From Acidobacteriota bacterium (GTDB taxonomy: Bacteria; Acidobacteriota; Blastocatellia; RBC074): DNA of 42,820 nucleotides. The notes below the pieces were generated by a model. It was not told the DNA's origin. It did no database searches and worked only from the letters and a program-made list of their open reading frames with translations. The stretch is from contig JAHBSF010000045.1 in assembly GCA_019639255.1 (NCBI GenBank), forward strand, positions 1-42,820. Direction: 5' to 3'. A program made the translations under genes and the position numbers. Positions 20,999 to 30,386 of this stretch are shown piece by piece (positions within the stretch are counted from its first letter, which is position 1; every line of letters begins with the position of its first letter).

Positions 20999-23900
20999 AT
21001 GAGTAAACAGGGATCGGAGCACACGTGGCAGGTCAAAGCCGTTAAGGTGGGAATGGCGATTGCGAATCTTTGGGTTGTTTTATTGTTTCTATCGGTTCCG
21101 GCGTATGCTCAACTGGATGTAAACGGGGCTATTAGCGGGACGGTGCGGGATCAGACGGGATTGGCGATTCCTGGAGTAGCGGTTGTAGTGACCAATCTCG
21201 ACACTGGAAGCACACGGCAGGCTGCGAGTGGATCTCAGGGGGCATATATCATCCCGAGCGTGGCGCCGGGACGTTATTCGCTTAAGGCAACACTCTCAGG
21301 ACACAAGACTTATCTATTGCCTGAAGTCAGGATTGAAGTCAAACAACTGGCTACGTTTGATATCGCCATGCAGCTGGGCGAGATTACCGAGACCGTTCAG
21401 GTCACGGGAGAGGCGCCGCTGCTGAACTCGACTGACGCGACGATCGGGACCGTCATCCAGCGGGTAGAGTTGACCGAGATGCCGATTAACGGCCGTCACT
21501 TCTCCCAACTCTTGTTGCTGGCGCCTGGAGCATCGCCGGATCAAACCGGGCAGCAGGAGTCATTTACCGTGGCGCTCGGAGAAGGTGGTGTGTCGCCGGC
21601 CGTCAACGGACAGCGTTCGCAAATGAACAATTTCAGGCTCGACGGGATCGACAATAACATGCGTTTCACCAATTCATTCGGTACGAGCCCCCCGCCGGAC
21701 GCCCTGCAGGAGGTGAAATCCTCAAGCCACGATTCCGACGCACAAATCTCGCTCGCTGCTGGCGCCAATATCAATGTTACGACGCGTGCCGGCACTAACA
21801 ACCTGCACGGCTCGATTTGGGAGTTCGTCCGAAACGATAAGTTTTCGGCGAACAACTACATCGACAACTCACTTGGCAGTAGAAAGCTTCCATACAAGCA
21901 GAATCAATACGGCTTCTTTATCGGCGGTCCGATCCTTTTGCCCAAGATTATCGACGGACGACAGACGAAGACCTATTTTGCAGCTTATTGGGAAGGCTTC
22001 AAATCAAGAAGAACCTCTAATACGACGGCCAACGTTCCTACGCAGGCCATGCGCGATGGGGATTTTTCCTCGCTTCTCGGCGCGCGGGTCGGGGCCGATG
22101 GACTCGGCCGCGACGTCTTCGCTAACCAGTTATACGATCCGATGACGACACGCGCCTGCACAACTTGTCCGCAGGGATTCATACGCGATCCATTCCCGAA
22201 CAACCGAATTCCAACCTCTCGAATACACCCCGTCGCCCGAGCATACATGGATTTTCTCTACCCCTTGCCCAACCGCCCCGGCTCTCCGAATCTGGTGCTG
22301 GAACAGAGCCGAGCTCAGGATTCCAACAACTGGGGCATTAGAATAGATCACAATTTCAGTGATTACGACCGTGTCTACGGCCGGTTCTCGCAATACCACA
22401 TCAGGCAACGCACTCCAGGAGCGCTGCCGGCCGCCGCTACCGATCGTCTAAACGTAGGCCTAAACACGGTTGTGACCTACAATCACGTTTTCGATCCGAC
22501 CTTTCTCGTCGATGTACAGGTCGGATACAACCGCGCGGCGATACCTGGCCGTAGCGTGCCGCTTGGCGAGGATTTTCATGCTGCTGTCGGTGACAATTTT
22601 GCCGAGGCGCTGGCATTCGGTTTTCTTCCGACATCACTGTCGCTATCCGGCGGCACTGTAGGCGGGATCTCCTTTTCAAACTCGGATCTGGCCAACCCCG
22701 ACTATTCCTATCAGTTCAATTTCGATTTCAAGAAGGTAAAAGGCACACAGAATATCGGCTTCGGTTTCAGGCTTCTGCACTGGCGTCACATTATCGGCCC
22801 GGCCGGGACATCGAGCATGACGTACGTTCCGCAGACGACCGGACAGCCCGGCTTCAACAACACGGGGACGCCGCTGGCGAGTTTTTTCCTCGGGCTGCCG
22901 CGCGATACCGACAAAAGCACGGTTCCGGCCGGCAACATGTGGGGAAACGTATACATCGCCTACGTTCAGGACGATTGGAAGGTGACCCCGAAGCTAACAC
23001 TCAATCTCGGGTTGCAATACGCGTATGCGATGCCGCCGCTCAACGAGGCGGATATCGGCATATTCGATTATGATATTGCGTTGACGCAGCCTAATGCCAC
23101 GAACTTCGCCTATGCCTATCTATGGACGGGGACCAACCCGATCACCGGACAACCACCGAACGTTCGACGCAGCATAATGGAACCGGACCGCAACAACTTC
23201 GCTCCGCGCATCGGCCTAGCCTACAGGTTTATGCCGAAGATGGTGGTCCGTAGCGGTTTCGGAGTCTTTTACGATTTCAACACTAACCTGATTCAGAACG
23301 CGGGAATTCGAGTTGCCGACCGGTCGTGGCCGTATTTCCCGTCGCAGGCTATCAGCGGTGTGAATTTGTTGCAGCCGAGTTCGACGACGCTCGATAACCC
23401 CTATCGTGAGGCGACGTTGACTTCGGTTGCCCCAGCGCCGGCAACGACCGGGACCGGATCATTCCAGTTCGACCGGTTTGCGCGCGATCCTTACGTCATG
23501 CAGTGGAATCTGAGCATCGAGCGACAGCTTCCCTCAAATATATTGCTGTCGGTGGCGTATCTCGGTTCCGGAGGTCGGAAACTTCCAGCTGGTGTTCAGG
23601 CGAATACGGCTCTGGCAAGCCCCGATCCGATAAATCCTCGGCGGCCGTTGCCGAACGTACCGCGCAGCTTTACACGCTGGACACGGCAGGTCAATTCGTC
23701 CTACAACGCACTGCAGTTGAAGCTGGAGAAACGGTTCTCGGGCACCTTAACCTTTCGCAACTCCTACACCTGGTCGAGGTCATTCGATACAACAAGTGAT
23801 TCCAATACGGGCGCGATCGAATACCCGGCCGATTTTCGTTTGGCGTATGGGCCATCGGATTTCGATCGCACACACACAAACGTTTTTTCATACGTCTATG

Positions 23901-24415
23901 TGTTGCCGTTCGGCCGAGGGAAGACAATCTTTTCAGGTGCGAGTGGCGTAGTGGACGGAATCCTTGGCGGATGGCAGTTATCGGGTATCGTTACGCACCG
24001 CAGCGGGCGCCGGTTCAGCGTTCTGACCGGGCGTGACAGCGCTAATATCGGCATCTCGTTTGCTGGGAGCGTCAAGGCCGACATCATCGGTGACCCGACT
24101 CCGTCCGGGTTTACACCGACGCGCGAGAAATGGTTAAACACCGCTGCGTTTGCCATGCCGGCTTCGGGCAAACTCGGCACCTCCGCGCGTAACGCCTTCA
24201 AGAGCGATGCTTTCGGTCGTTTCGATTTTCTTCTGGCCAAAGACTTCCGGCTGCGTGAAGGCCTTGGACTGCAATTTCGCACCGAGTTTTTCAACGCTTT
24301 CAATCAAACCAATTTCGGTTTGCCGGTAACGACCATTACCAATGCGAATTTTGGTCAGATCCTGAGCGCCCTCAGTTCGAGGGACATTCAGTTTGCCCTC
24401 AAACTGCACTGGTAA
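20999..24415 (+). CDS. TonB-dependent receptor, Oar-like, with CarboxypepD_reg domain
   Basis: 1138 residues. Signal peptide (about 1-38, ending AYAQ), a carboxypeptidase-regulatory-like domain (about 42-130: GAISGTVRDQTGLAIPGVAV, GAYIIPSVAPGRYSL), a plug domain (about 140-270: GEAPLLNSTDATIG, PINGRHFSQLLLLAPG, NGQRSQMNNFRLDGIDNN) and a large outer-membrane barrel ending in Trp (ALKLHW). This architecture is a hallmark of Acidobacteriota, where paralogues import oligosaccharides or other large solutes with TonB energy. AGAGGAG (20986-20992) lies six bases before the ATG. Position between regulator and GH38 points to uptake of the locus's glycan substrate. No SusD partner is present. Confidence 0.94.
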   Translation: MSKQGSEHTWQVKAVKVGMAIANLWVVLLFLSVPAYAQLDVNGAISGTVRDQTGLAIPGVAVVVTNLDTGSTRQAASGSQGAYIIPSVAPGRYSLKATLSGHKTYLLPEVRIEVKQLATFDIAMQLGEITETVQVTGEAPLLNSTDATIGTVIQRVELTEMPINGRHFSQLLLLAPGASPDQTGQQESFTVALGEGGVSPAVNGQRSQMNNFRLDGIDNNMRFTNSFGTSPPPDALQEVKSSSHDSDAQISLAAGANINVTTRAGTNNLHGSIWEFVRNDKFSANNYIDNSLGSRKLPYKQNQYGFFIGGPILLPKIIDGRQTKTYFAAYWEGFKSRRTSNTTANVPTQAMRDGDFSSLLGARVGADGLGRDVFANQLYDPMTTRACTTCPQGFIRDPFPNNRIPTSRIHPVARAYMDFLYPLPNRPGSPNLVLEQSRAQDSNNWGIRIDHNFSDYDRVYGRFSQYHIRQRTPGALPAAATDRLNVGLNTVVTYNHVFDPTFLVDVQVGYNRAAIPGRSVPLGEDFHAAVGDNFAEALAFGFLPTSLSLSGGTVGGISFSNSDLANPDYSYQFNFDFKKVKGTQNIGFGFRLLHWRHIIGPAGTSSMTYVPQTTGQPGFNNTGTPLASFFLGLPRDTDKSTVPAGNMWGNVYIAYVQDDWKVTPKLTLNLGLQYAYAMPPLNEADIGIFDYDIALTQPNATNFAYAYLWTGTNPITGQPPNVRRSIMEPDRNNFAPRIGLAYRFMPKMVVRSGFGVFYDFNTNLIQNAGIRVADRSWPYFPSQAISGVNLLQPSSTTLDNPYREATLTSVAPAPATTGTGSFQFDRFARDPYVMQWNLSIERQLPSNILLSVAYLGSGGRKLPAGVQANTALASPDPINPRRPLPNVPRSFTRWTRQVNSSYNALQLKLEKRFSGTLTFRNSYTWSRSFDTTSDSNTGAIEYPADFRLAYGPSDFDRTHTNVFSYVYVLPFGRGKTIFSGASGVVDGILGGWQLSGIVTHRSGRRFSVLTGRDSANIGISFAGSVKADIIGDPTPSGFTPTREKWLNTAAFAMPASGKLGTSARNAFKSDAFGRFDFLLAKDFRLREGLGLQFRTEFFNAFNQTNFGLPVTTITNANFGQILSALSSRDIQFALKLHW

Positions 24416-24441
24416 TGAGGTTGGATTCAATCCACTGAATA

Positions 24442-24508
24442 CACGGAACAAAATGGAGATCACGGCTCGGTGTTCGCTAGCATTCATTTCGTTCCTTATG
24501 TTTCCGTG
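24442..24508. repeat. Degenerate palindrome between receptor and GH38
   Basis: CACGGAACAAAATGG and TTATGTTTCCGTG are imperfect inverted repeats with the same base asymmetry as the dispersed palindromes but without the GATAACGG ends. It may be a decayed relative or a separate hairpin that attenuates readthrough from the receptor gene. Confidence 0.45.
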
Positions 24509-24545
24509 ATTTTTCCCGGATTTGTATCAAGGAGATCGAAGACAG

Positions 24546-27149
24546 ATGAAGACATTATGTCCTGCCGCTCATCTGATGATCGTTGTGCTGATCGCTTCCG
24601 TCATCGGGTTTGGCCAGACAACTGCCCAGCAGCCGGAAGTTACGGGGCGGGCACTAGCCCTGCAGGATATGACGCTGCACGTCATCCCGCAGTCCCATAT
24701 CGACATTGCCTGGTGGTGGCGCTACGATCCGCAGACAGTCAATGTCGTCGTACGGCGGACGCTAGAGATGGCTTTTGAAAATCTCGATGCGTTTCCCGAT
24801 TACACCTTCACTTTCCTTCAGGTGCCGGCTATCCAACCGCTCGAAACGTTGTATCCTGATCTGTTCTACAAAATACATTACTATCTCTATCATTCGGCGC
24901 CGGTCGGCCGCAGCATTCCCAATCCTCACGGGACCGATCCCGAAAAAGGGCGATTCAAGATTGCCCACGGGATGTGGCTGGAGATGGATGCCTCGCTGCC
25001 TTCGGGCGAATCACTGGTCAGGCAGTGTGTCTACGGCAAGCGATACTTCAAATACAAGTTCGGTCTCGACATCAAATCGGCATGGTTTCAGGATGCCTGG
25101 ACGCATCCGGTCACCTATCCGCAGATTCTGAAAAAGAGCGGGATCGACTCATATATGTTCACACGCGGCGAAGCAGGCGAGGGCGACGAAAGGATGTTCT
25201 GGTGGCAGTCGCCGGACGGATCACGGGTTTTTGCTTACAAGCCCGTTAGCCGCGGCGGGAATATGTCAAAGGATCGATATGATCGCGAGATGATGGAAAT
25301 CTCCAGACGCTACGGCGTGCGCGATGCCATAGCGCTGGTCGGCGTCGGAAATCACGGGGGCGGGGCCAATTCAAAGGATATCGCTGACTGGCGTAAGATC
25401 ATGTCGGAGATGACCCCGACGGCGCGTTTTAGCACGCATACCCGTTTTCTGGAGAAAGTACTCGTCGAACCGAACCGTTTCCCGGTCTATAACTACGAGA
25501 TGACGCCGACCATCCGCGGCATCTATACAACGATCGGCGAGATGAAGAGGCTGCATCGAGAGAGCGAAATTTTGCTCCTCAGTGCCGAGAAGTTTTCGGC
25601 CATCGCCGCGCAGATGAATCTGGTTGCCTATCCGCAGAAACGGCTCAACGCCGCCTGGGAAAAAGTCATGCTCAACCAGAGCCATGACGCCATCTCCGGT
25701 ACAACTACGCCGCCTGCGACCGAGGATGCCTTCGATCTTTACCGGCAGGCGATCGAGGCGAGCCGGCAGAGCCTCGGCGAAGCCTTTCAAGCCATTGCCG
25801 GTCGGGTGAGTACCGAAGGAAACGGCACTCCTGTCGTTTTGTTCAATCCGCTTTCATGGGAGCGAACTGATCCGGCCGAGGTCGATATCGAATTCAACGA
25901 GCCGGTGACTGGGGTGGAGGTAGTGGGTCCCGACGGCAAAGCCGCGCAGGCGCAAATCCTACGGAGGGACAGGCGCAACGGCAAATATCGGCTGACAATT
26001 CTGTTCATCGCCGAGGGAGTGCCGTCGCTCGGCTATAAAACCTATCATATTCAGCCGTCGGGCGTCGGCCGTGCTCCCCAGTCCACGCTCAAGGCTTCGG
26101 CGCAGGAGATCGAAAACGAATACTTCGTCGTCAGGATCGACCCGGTGACAGGTCTCGTCGCCGGAATATACGACAAACGTAATCGTCGCGAAGTGCTCGA
26201 TTCATCGCGCCGCGGCAACCTGATTCAGGTAATCGAAGATTATGGGGATTCGGAAGGCTTTCTGCGTTCGGCCGACCGCAAGGTCGAGACCGATCACAAG
26301 TGGACCGGAAAGACCTGGGACCTCGACCGCGAGCCGCAGATCGAATTGATCGAGACGGGGCCGGCGCGAGCCGTCATTCAGGTCAAGAAAAAATGGAATC
26401 TGGCTCGCTTCACCTCACGCATAATCCTTAATCATCGCCTGCCGAAGATCGATTTCGAAATCGATATCGATTGGGACGGTAAAAATAAAATGGTCAAGGT
26501 TGCGTTTCCACTCGCCGTTTCGTCGCCCGAAGCGACCTATGAAATACAGTACGGCAACATTCGCCGCCCGAGCCGCGGCGAAGAACACGTGGCGCAGAAG
26601 TGGGTCGATGTTTCCGACCGCGATTACGGCGTCAGCCTGCTCAACGACAGCCGTTACGGCTATGACGTCAAAAACAACATCATCCGCTTGAGTCTGTTGC
26701 GAAGCCCTGTTTCTCCGGCGTACCTGACTGACGAAATCGGTGTCCATACGATCCGGTACTCGCTTTCACCTCATCGCAGCGGCTGGCAAGACGGAGATAC
26801 GGTTCGGCGTGGTTACGAACTAAACTATCCGCTTTTTGTCCACCTCACTGATTCACACACCGGAGAACTGCCGCCGACGCATTCCTTTCTCTCCGTTGAA
26901 GCGGAAAACGTCATCATCGAGGCGTTGAAGAAGGCCGAGGATTCGGATGACCTGATTCTTCGGCTTTACGAAAGTGAGGGGCGTAATGCGGACACTCGGG
27001 TTAACTGGTCGCATCCCGTAGACGCTGTACACGCGGTCGATATGATGGAAAACGGGTCGAAAGAGGTCCTTACCACCGGCCGCGGGATGCAGATCTCGGT
27101 TAGTGCATATTCGATCGAGAGCTACAAGCTGATCCGGGATAAAAAATGA
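24546..27149 (+). CDS. Exported alpha-mannosidase, GH38
   Basis: 867 residues. A signal peptide (about 1-29) precedes the GH38 catalytic domain. The zinc site is H51 and D53 of SHIDIAWWW, D183 (which is also the nucleophile, in FQDAWTHPVTYPQILKKSG) and H379 of NQSHDAISGTT, so all four ligands are present. Beta-sandwich domains with NPLSWERTDP and QYGNIRR follow. GH38 enzymes retain configuration and cleave alpha-1,2/3/6-mannosides; one cannot tell linkage from sequence. AAGGAG at 24529-24534 is rather far (11 bases) from this ATG, the better candidate of those in frame. The stop overlaps the next start by 4 bp (ATGA), so coupling is expected. Confidence 0.9.
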   Translation: MKTLCPAAHLMIVVLIASVIGFGQTTAQQPEVTGRALALQDMTLHVIPQSHIDIAWWWRYDPQTVNVVVRRTLEMAFENLDAFPDYTFTFLQVPAIQPLETLYPDLFYKIHYYLYHSAPVGRSIPNPHGTDPEKGRFKIAHGMWLEMDASLPSGESLVRQCVYGKRYFKYKFGLDIKSAWFQDAWTHPVTYPQILKKSGIDSYMFTRGEAGEGDERMFWWQSPDGSRVFAYKPVSRGGNMSKDRYDREMMEISRRYGVRDAIALVGVGNHGGGANSKDIADWRKIMSEMTPTARFSTHTRFLEKVLVEPNRFPVYNYEMTPTIRGIYTTIGEMKRLHRESEILLLSAEKFSAIAAQMNLVAYPQKRLNAAWEKVMLNQSHDAISGTTTPPATEDAFDLYRQAIEASRQSLGEAFQAIAGRVSTEGNGTPVVLFNPLSWERTDPAEVDIEFNEPVTGVEVVGPDGKAAQAQILRRDRRNGKYRLTILFIAEGVPSLGYKTYHIQPSGVGRAPQSTLKASAQEIENEYFVVRIDPVTGLVAGIYDKRNRREVLDSSRRGNLIQVIEDYGDSEGFLRSADRKVETDHKWTGKTWDLDREPQIELIETGPARAVIQVKKKWNLARFTSRIILNHRLPKIDFEIDIDWDGKNKMVKVAFPLAVSSPEATYEIQYGNIRRPSRGEEHVAQKWVDVSDRDYGVSLLNDSRYGYDVKNNIIRLSLLRSPVSPAYLTDEIGVHTIRYSLSPHRSGWQDGDTVRRGYELNYPLFVHLTDSHTGELPPTHSFLSVEAENVIIEALKKAEDSDDLILRLYESEGRNADTRVNWSHPVDAVHAVDMMENGSKEVLTTGRGMQISVSAYSIESYKLIRDKK

Positions 27150-28546
27150 TGTTCGGACGAGGGGGCAGGATGATTCGAAGAGCAATAGTCATTGCGCTAT
27201 TGGTGTGTCTGTCGGCAGTGCCGGGCGTCGTTCTATTTCCGGCTGCTGAAGGTGCATTTCCGGCTGCGGGTTTGCGTGTCGGAGCAGCGACGGTCGAAAT
27301 CGAGGCCGACGATTCGATGGTTATCGGCGGCGGGATCGGACCACGTTATGTCAAAGGGGGTGAGGCCCCGCTGAGGGCGACGGCGCTGATCATCGAGGGC
27401 GGTGCAAAGGTCTGCATCATTTCGCTCGATCTGGTCAATGCGCCGGGAGAAATCATTACTCCAGCGAGTCGCGAGATTGAGACGAAACTGCGAATACCGT
27501 TTGCCAACATCATGGTCTCCTCGACACACACGCACAGCGCTCCGGCGACGATCAAGGTTCACGGGATCACGCCGAACGAGATCTTCCGCGAGCGTGTGCG
27601 TGAGGCGATCGTTGCTTCGGCGATAAAGGCCAGCAAACAAATGGCGCCCGCCGATCTGTACTTCGGGCTTGGACAGGAGGCGACTGTCGGCCAGAACAGT
27701 CGGTTGCTGCTTTCGGACAATACGATCTACTGGGTGGGGCCGAAAGATGATGCCATCAGACCCACGGGGCCGTTTGACACGGAACTGCCGGTCCTCGCCT
27801 TCAAGGGGCCGAACGGTAAGATGCAGTCGCTCATCTTCAACCATTCCTCACACAATATCGGCGGCAGATCGAACGTTCGGTCTCCGGCCTTTTACGGTCT
27901 TGCGGCGCAGGAACTGGAAAAGGAACTTGGTGGAACCTCGCTGTTTCTGCCTGGCGCCTTCGGGTCGAGCCACGTCTACAACCTGCCTTCGGTTGATGAG
28001 CGGATCTTCCGGATCAAGAACTCGATCAAGGAGTCGCTTGCCAGGGCCGATAAACAGTCGGCACCCCTGATTCGTTCCATGAAGAGCGAGTTTGCTTACA
28101 AGGTACGAACTTTCGATGAGGAAAAGGAAGATGCGGCGGTTTCCTATTACTGCCGCAAACGGTCGCAGTCGCAGTCGGGGGCTGAACGGACGATTGCGAT
28201 CTTTCGCGATATGAGGAAAGATCTGACGCCGCGCCAGGGGGAGGCGCGCAAGACCTGGTTGCAAGTAATCATGATCGGCGATATTGCATTCGTCGCCATA
28301 CCAGGCGAGTTCTTCACCAAGCTCGGGCTGGAAATCAAGCGCCGTTCACCATTCCGGTATACCTACATCGTCGGCCTGGCCAACGATCATCTCGGTTATC
28401 TGCCAGACCGGGAAGCCTTCAAGTTCGGAGGCTACCAGACATGGACCGGGTTGCACAGCTACGTCGCGCCGGAGACGGGAGAGGCGATGGTAGATGAAGC
28501 AGTGCGCATGCTCAACGACCTGAATGGTTCGCGCATACGCCGTTAA
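27146..28546 (+). CDS. Neutral-ceramidase-like metallohydrolase, paralogue 1
   Basis: 466 residues from an ATG that overlaps the GH38 stop (27170, after GGGGGCAGG, is an alternative). A signal peptide covers about 9-36. The remainder resembles only the N-terminal, catalytic part of neutral/alkaline ceramidase: HTH of SSTHTHSAP (H128, H130), FNHSSHNIG (H233) and PGEFF (E388) are the zinc ligands. Where ceramidases have G-D-V-S-P-N with nucleophilic Ser, this protein has GAFGSSHVYN (270-279). Full ceramidases are about 650-750 residues, so the C-terminal immunoglobulin-like domain is missing. Amide hydrolysis on a glycolipid or N-acyl sugar is an inference. Confidence 0.8.
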   Translation: MMFGRGGRMIRRAIVIALLVCLSAVPGVVLFPAAEGAFPAAGLRVGAATVEIEADDSMVIGGGIGPRYVKGGEAPLRATALIIEGGAKVCIISLDLVNAPGEIITPASREIETKLRIPFANIMVSSTHTHSAPATIKVHGITPNEIFRERVREAIVASAIKASKQMAPADLYFGLGQEATVGQNSRLLLSDNTIYWVGPKDDAIRPTGPFDTELPVLAFKGPNGKMQSLIFNHSSHNIGGRSNVRSPAFYGLAAQELEKELGGTSLFLPGAFGSSHVYNLPSVDERIFRIKNSIKESLARADKQSAPLIRSMKSEFAYKVRTFDEEKEDAAVSYYCRKRSQSQSGAERTIAIFRDMRKDLTPRQGEARKTWLQVIMIGDIAFVAIPGEFFTKLGLEIKRRSPFRYTYIVGLANDHLGYLPDREAFKFGGYQTWTGLHSYVAPETGEAMVDEAVRMLNDLNGSRIRR

Positions 28547-28946
28547 TAACGACTTGATTGTCTGTTGAGAGATGAAAAGTTATCAGCAATTCCCGGTTTA
28601 AGAATAAAACAAACCACGGAATACGCTGAACACACGAAAGTAGCTGAAAAACGATCGACTGTTCCGTGATTTCTGCTGCTTCAGTGTATTCCGTGGTTAG
28701 TTTTTTCCTTAAACCGGGAATTGCTGAAAAGTTATAAGGAAACAAACGAAAGTGTGACGATTCTGGTGGTTTCAGTTTTATTTCGTCATCTCTTTTCGTG
28801 TTCCAGAAAGTCATACTGAAAATCATGGCCAATGCATAAATTGTCATTCGTGGTGGGGATGCCTCGAATCATATTGGCTTTGTACACTGGGGGTTGATCC
28901 GGGAAACCAGGTAGCCAAGGCAAATGAGGTGGAAGAGGAAAAACGC
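28547..28946. repeat. Repeat-filled gap between the ceramidase-like paralogues
   Basis: The 400-bp gap holds remains of a dispersed palindrome (outer ends about 28565 and 28799, right arm TTATTTCGTCATCTCTTTTC) that is interrupted by the element at 28584-28726. Downstream of 28800 it is AT-richer and unremarkable; it must contain the leader of paralogue 2. No promoter was pinned down. Confidence 0.6.
28584..28726. mobile_element. 143-bp inverted-repeat element with 9-bp target duplication
   Basis: The ends CAGCAATTCCCGGTTTAAG (28584-28602) and its exact complement (28708-28726) are 19-bp inverted repeats. AAAAGTTAT is repeated directly on both flanks (28575-28583 and 28727-28735). Inside is a second palindrome with AACCACGGAATACGCTGAA and its one-mismatch complement. 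No coding capacity, so a MITE-like non-autonomous insertion is likely. Confidence 0.75.
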
Positions 28947-30386
28947 ATGATGACCGAGGAACGGAAATGGTGGGGAGCGATCCATCTTTTCTGCTTGTTA
29001 CCAATAGTCTTGTTGTTTCTTTATCCGGGCACAGTCACCCCGACGCTGCTACCCGAAAGAGTGTATGGGGAGGCGGAGCAAAGAACTGCCGGGAGGGCGA
29101 AGCTCCAGGCTGGTGTGGCAGCGGTCGAAATGGTTGGTGAAGACTCAATGCCGGTCGGCGGCGGGATCGGGCCGCGTTACGTCAAGGGGCTCGATGCGCC
29201 ACTGCGGGCGACGGCGCTGGTCCTGAAGAGCGATACAACTGTGTGTCTGATCTCGGTTGATCTCGTCAAGCTGCATCGGGACGTCATCGACGAAGTGATG
29301 AGGCGGATTGAGACCAGCACCCGCATTCCGTTCAACAATATTCTGTTGTCATCGACACATACCCACAGCGCACCGGCGACGAGTCGGGTACACGGTGTTA
29401 CGCCCGATCCGGTGTTTCTTGAAAGGGTGAAGGCTGCGATCGTCGCTGCCGCCAAATCGGCTGCGACGCGACTTCGCCCCGCCGAACTCGACTTCGCACT
29501 CGGCCACGAAGCGACGGTTGGTCAAAACAGTCGGCTGTTGCTTTCAGACGGGACAATTTATTGGGTAGGACCGAAGGACGATGCCGTCAGACCTACGGGA
29601 CCGTTCGATCCGCAGTTGCCGGTTCTAGTGTTCAAAGGGCTGGACGGCAAACCGATCTCGATACTTTTCAATCATTCCTCGCACAACATCGGCTCACACG
29701 GCAACAACCGGTCGCCGGCTTTTTACGGCCTTGCAGCACAGGAACTGGAAAAGGAGTTGGGCGGCACACATCTCTATTTTCCCGGAGCCATCGGTTCGAC
29801 ACACGTCTACGATCTGACGACCGATGAGCGCATCTTCAGGATCAAACAGGCGATCAAGGAATCGCTGGCCGTTGCGGAGCGGCGCGAGACCGTCGGCATC
29901 AGATCCGTGAAACGGGAGATCGAGTATCGGGTACGAACTTTCGACGAGGCAAGAGAAGATCATGCGGTATCGGCCTATTGCCGCAAGCGTTCGCCGAACG
30001 GGGCCGAACGGACGATCCAGATCTTCCGCGACATGCGCCGCGAACTGGCGCCGCATCAGGGTGAGATACGCAAAACCTGGTTGCAGGTCATGACCATCGG
30101 CGACGTTGCCTTTGTAGGAGTTCCGGGACAGATGTTCGCCAATCTTGGAATGGAGATCAAAAGACGCTCACCTTTCCGGTACACCTACGTCATCGGGTTG
30201 GCAAATGATGAGATCGGTTATCTGGCCGCGCGCCGGGATTTCGAACTCGGTGGGTATCAACTGTGGACCGGACTGCACAGTTTTTCGGCGGAACAGACAG
30301 GGGGCGAAATCGTCGATCAGGCGGTGAAGATGCTCGGCGAGTTGTTCTCGACCGGGGCTCGGAGTAGGAGAGGAGGAACAGATTGA
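28947..30386 (+). CDS. Neutral-ceramidase-like metallohydrolase, paralogue 2
   Basis: 479 residues. An N-terminal hydrophobic segment (about 10-30) probably anchors or exports it. It matches paralogue 1 throughout: SSTHTHSAP (H138, H140), FNHSSHNIG (H243), GAIGSTHVYD (280-289). The residue equivalent to the zinc-ligand Glu of PGEF is Gln here (PGQMF, Q395), so metal binding may be weakened or the role may have diverged. GAAGAGG about eight bases upstream supports ATG 28947; a GTG at 28929 is also in frame. The stop overlaps the permease start. Tandem duplication is the simplest origin; the function remains inferred. Confidence 0.78.
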   Translation: MMTEERKWWGAIHLFCLLPIVLLFLYPGTVTPTLLPERVYGEAEQRTAGRAKLQAGVAAVEMVGEDSMPVGGGIGPRYVKGLDAPLRATALVLKSDTTVCLISVDLVKLHRDVIDEVMRRIETSTRIPFNNILLSSTHTHSAPATSRVHGVTPDPVFLERVKAAIVAAAKSAATRLRPAELDFALGHEATVGQNSRLLLSDGTIYWVGPKDDAVRPTGPFDPQLPVLVFKGLDGKPISILFNHSSHNIGSHGNNRSPAFYGLAAQELEKELGGTHLYFPGAIGSTHVYDLTTDERIFRIKQAIKESLAVAERRETVGIRSVKREIEYRVRTFDEAREDHAVSAYCRKRSPNGAERTIQIFRDMRRELAPHQGEIRKTWLQVMTIGDVAFVGVPGQMFANLGMEIKRRSPFRYTYVIGLANDEIGYLAARRDFELGGYQLWTGLHSFSAEQTGGEIVDQAVKMLGELFSTGARSRRGGTD

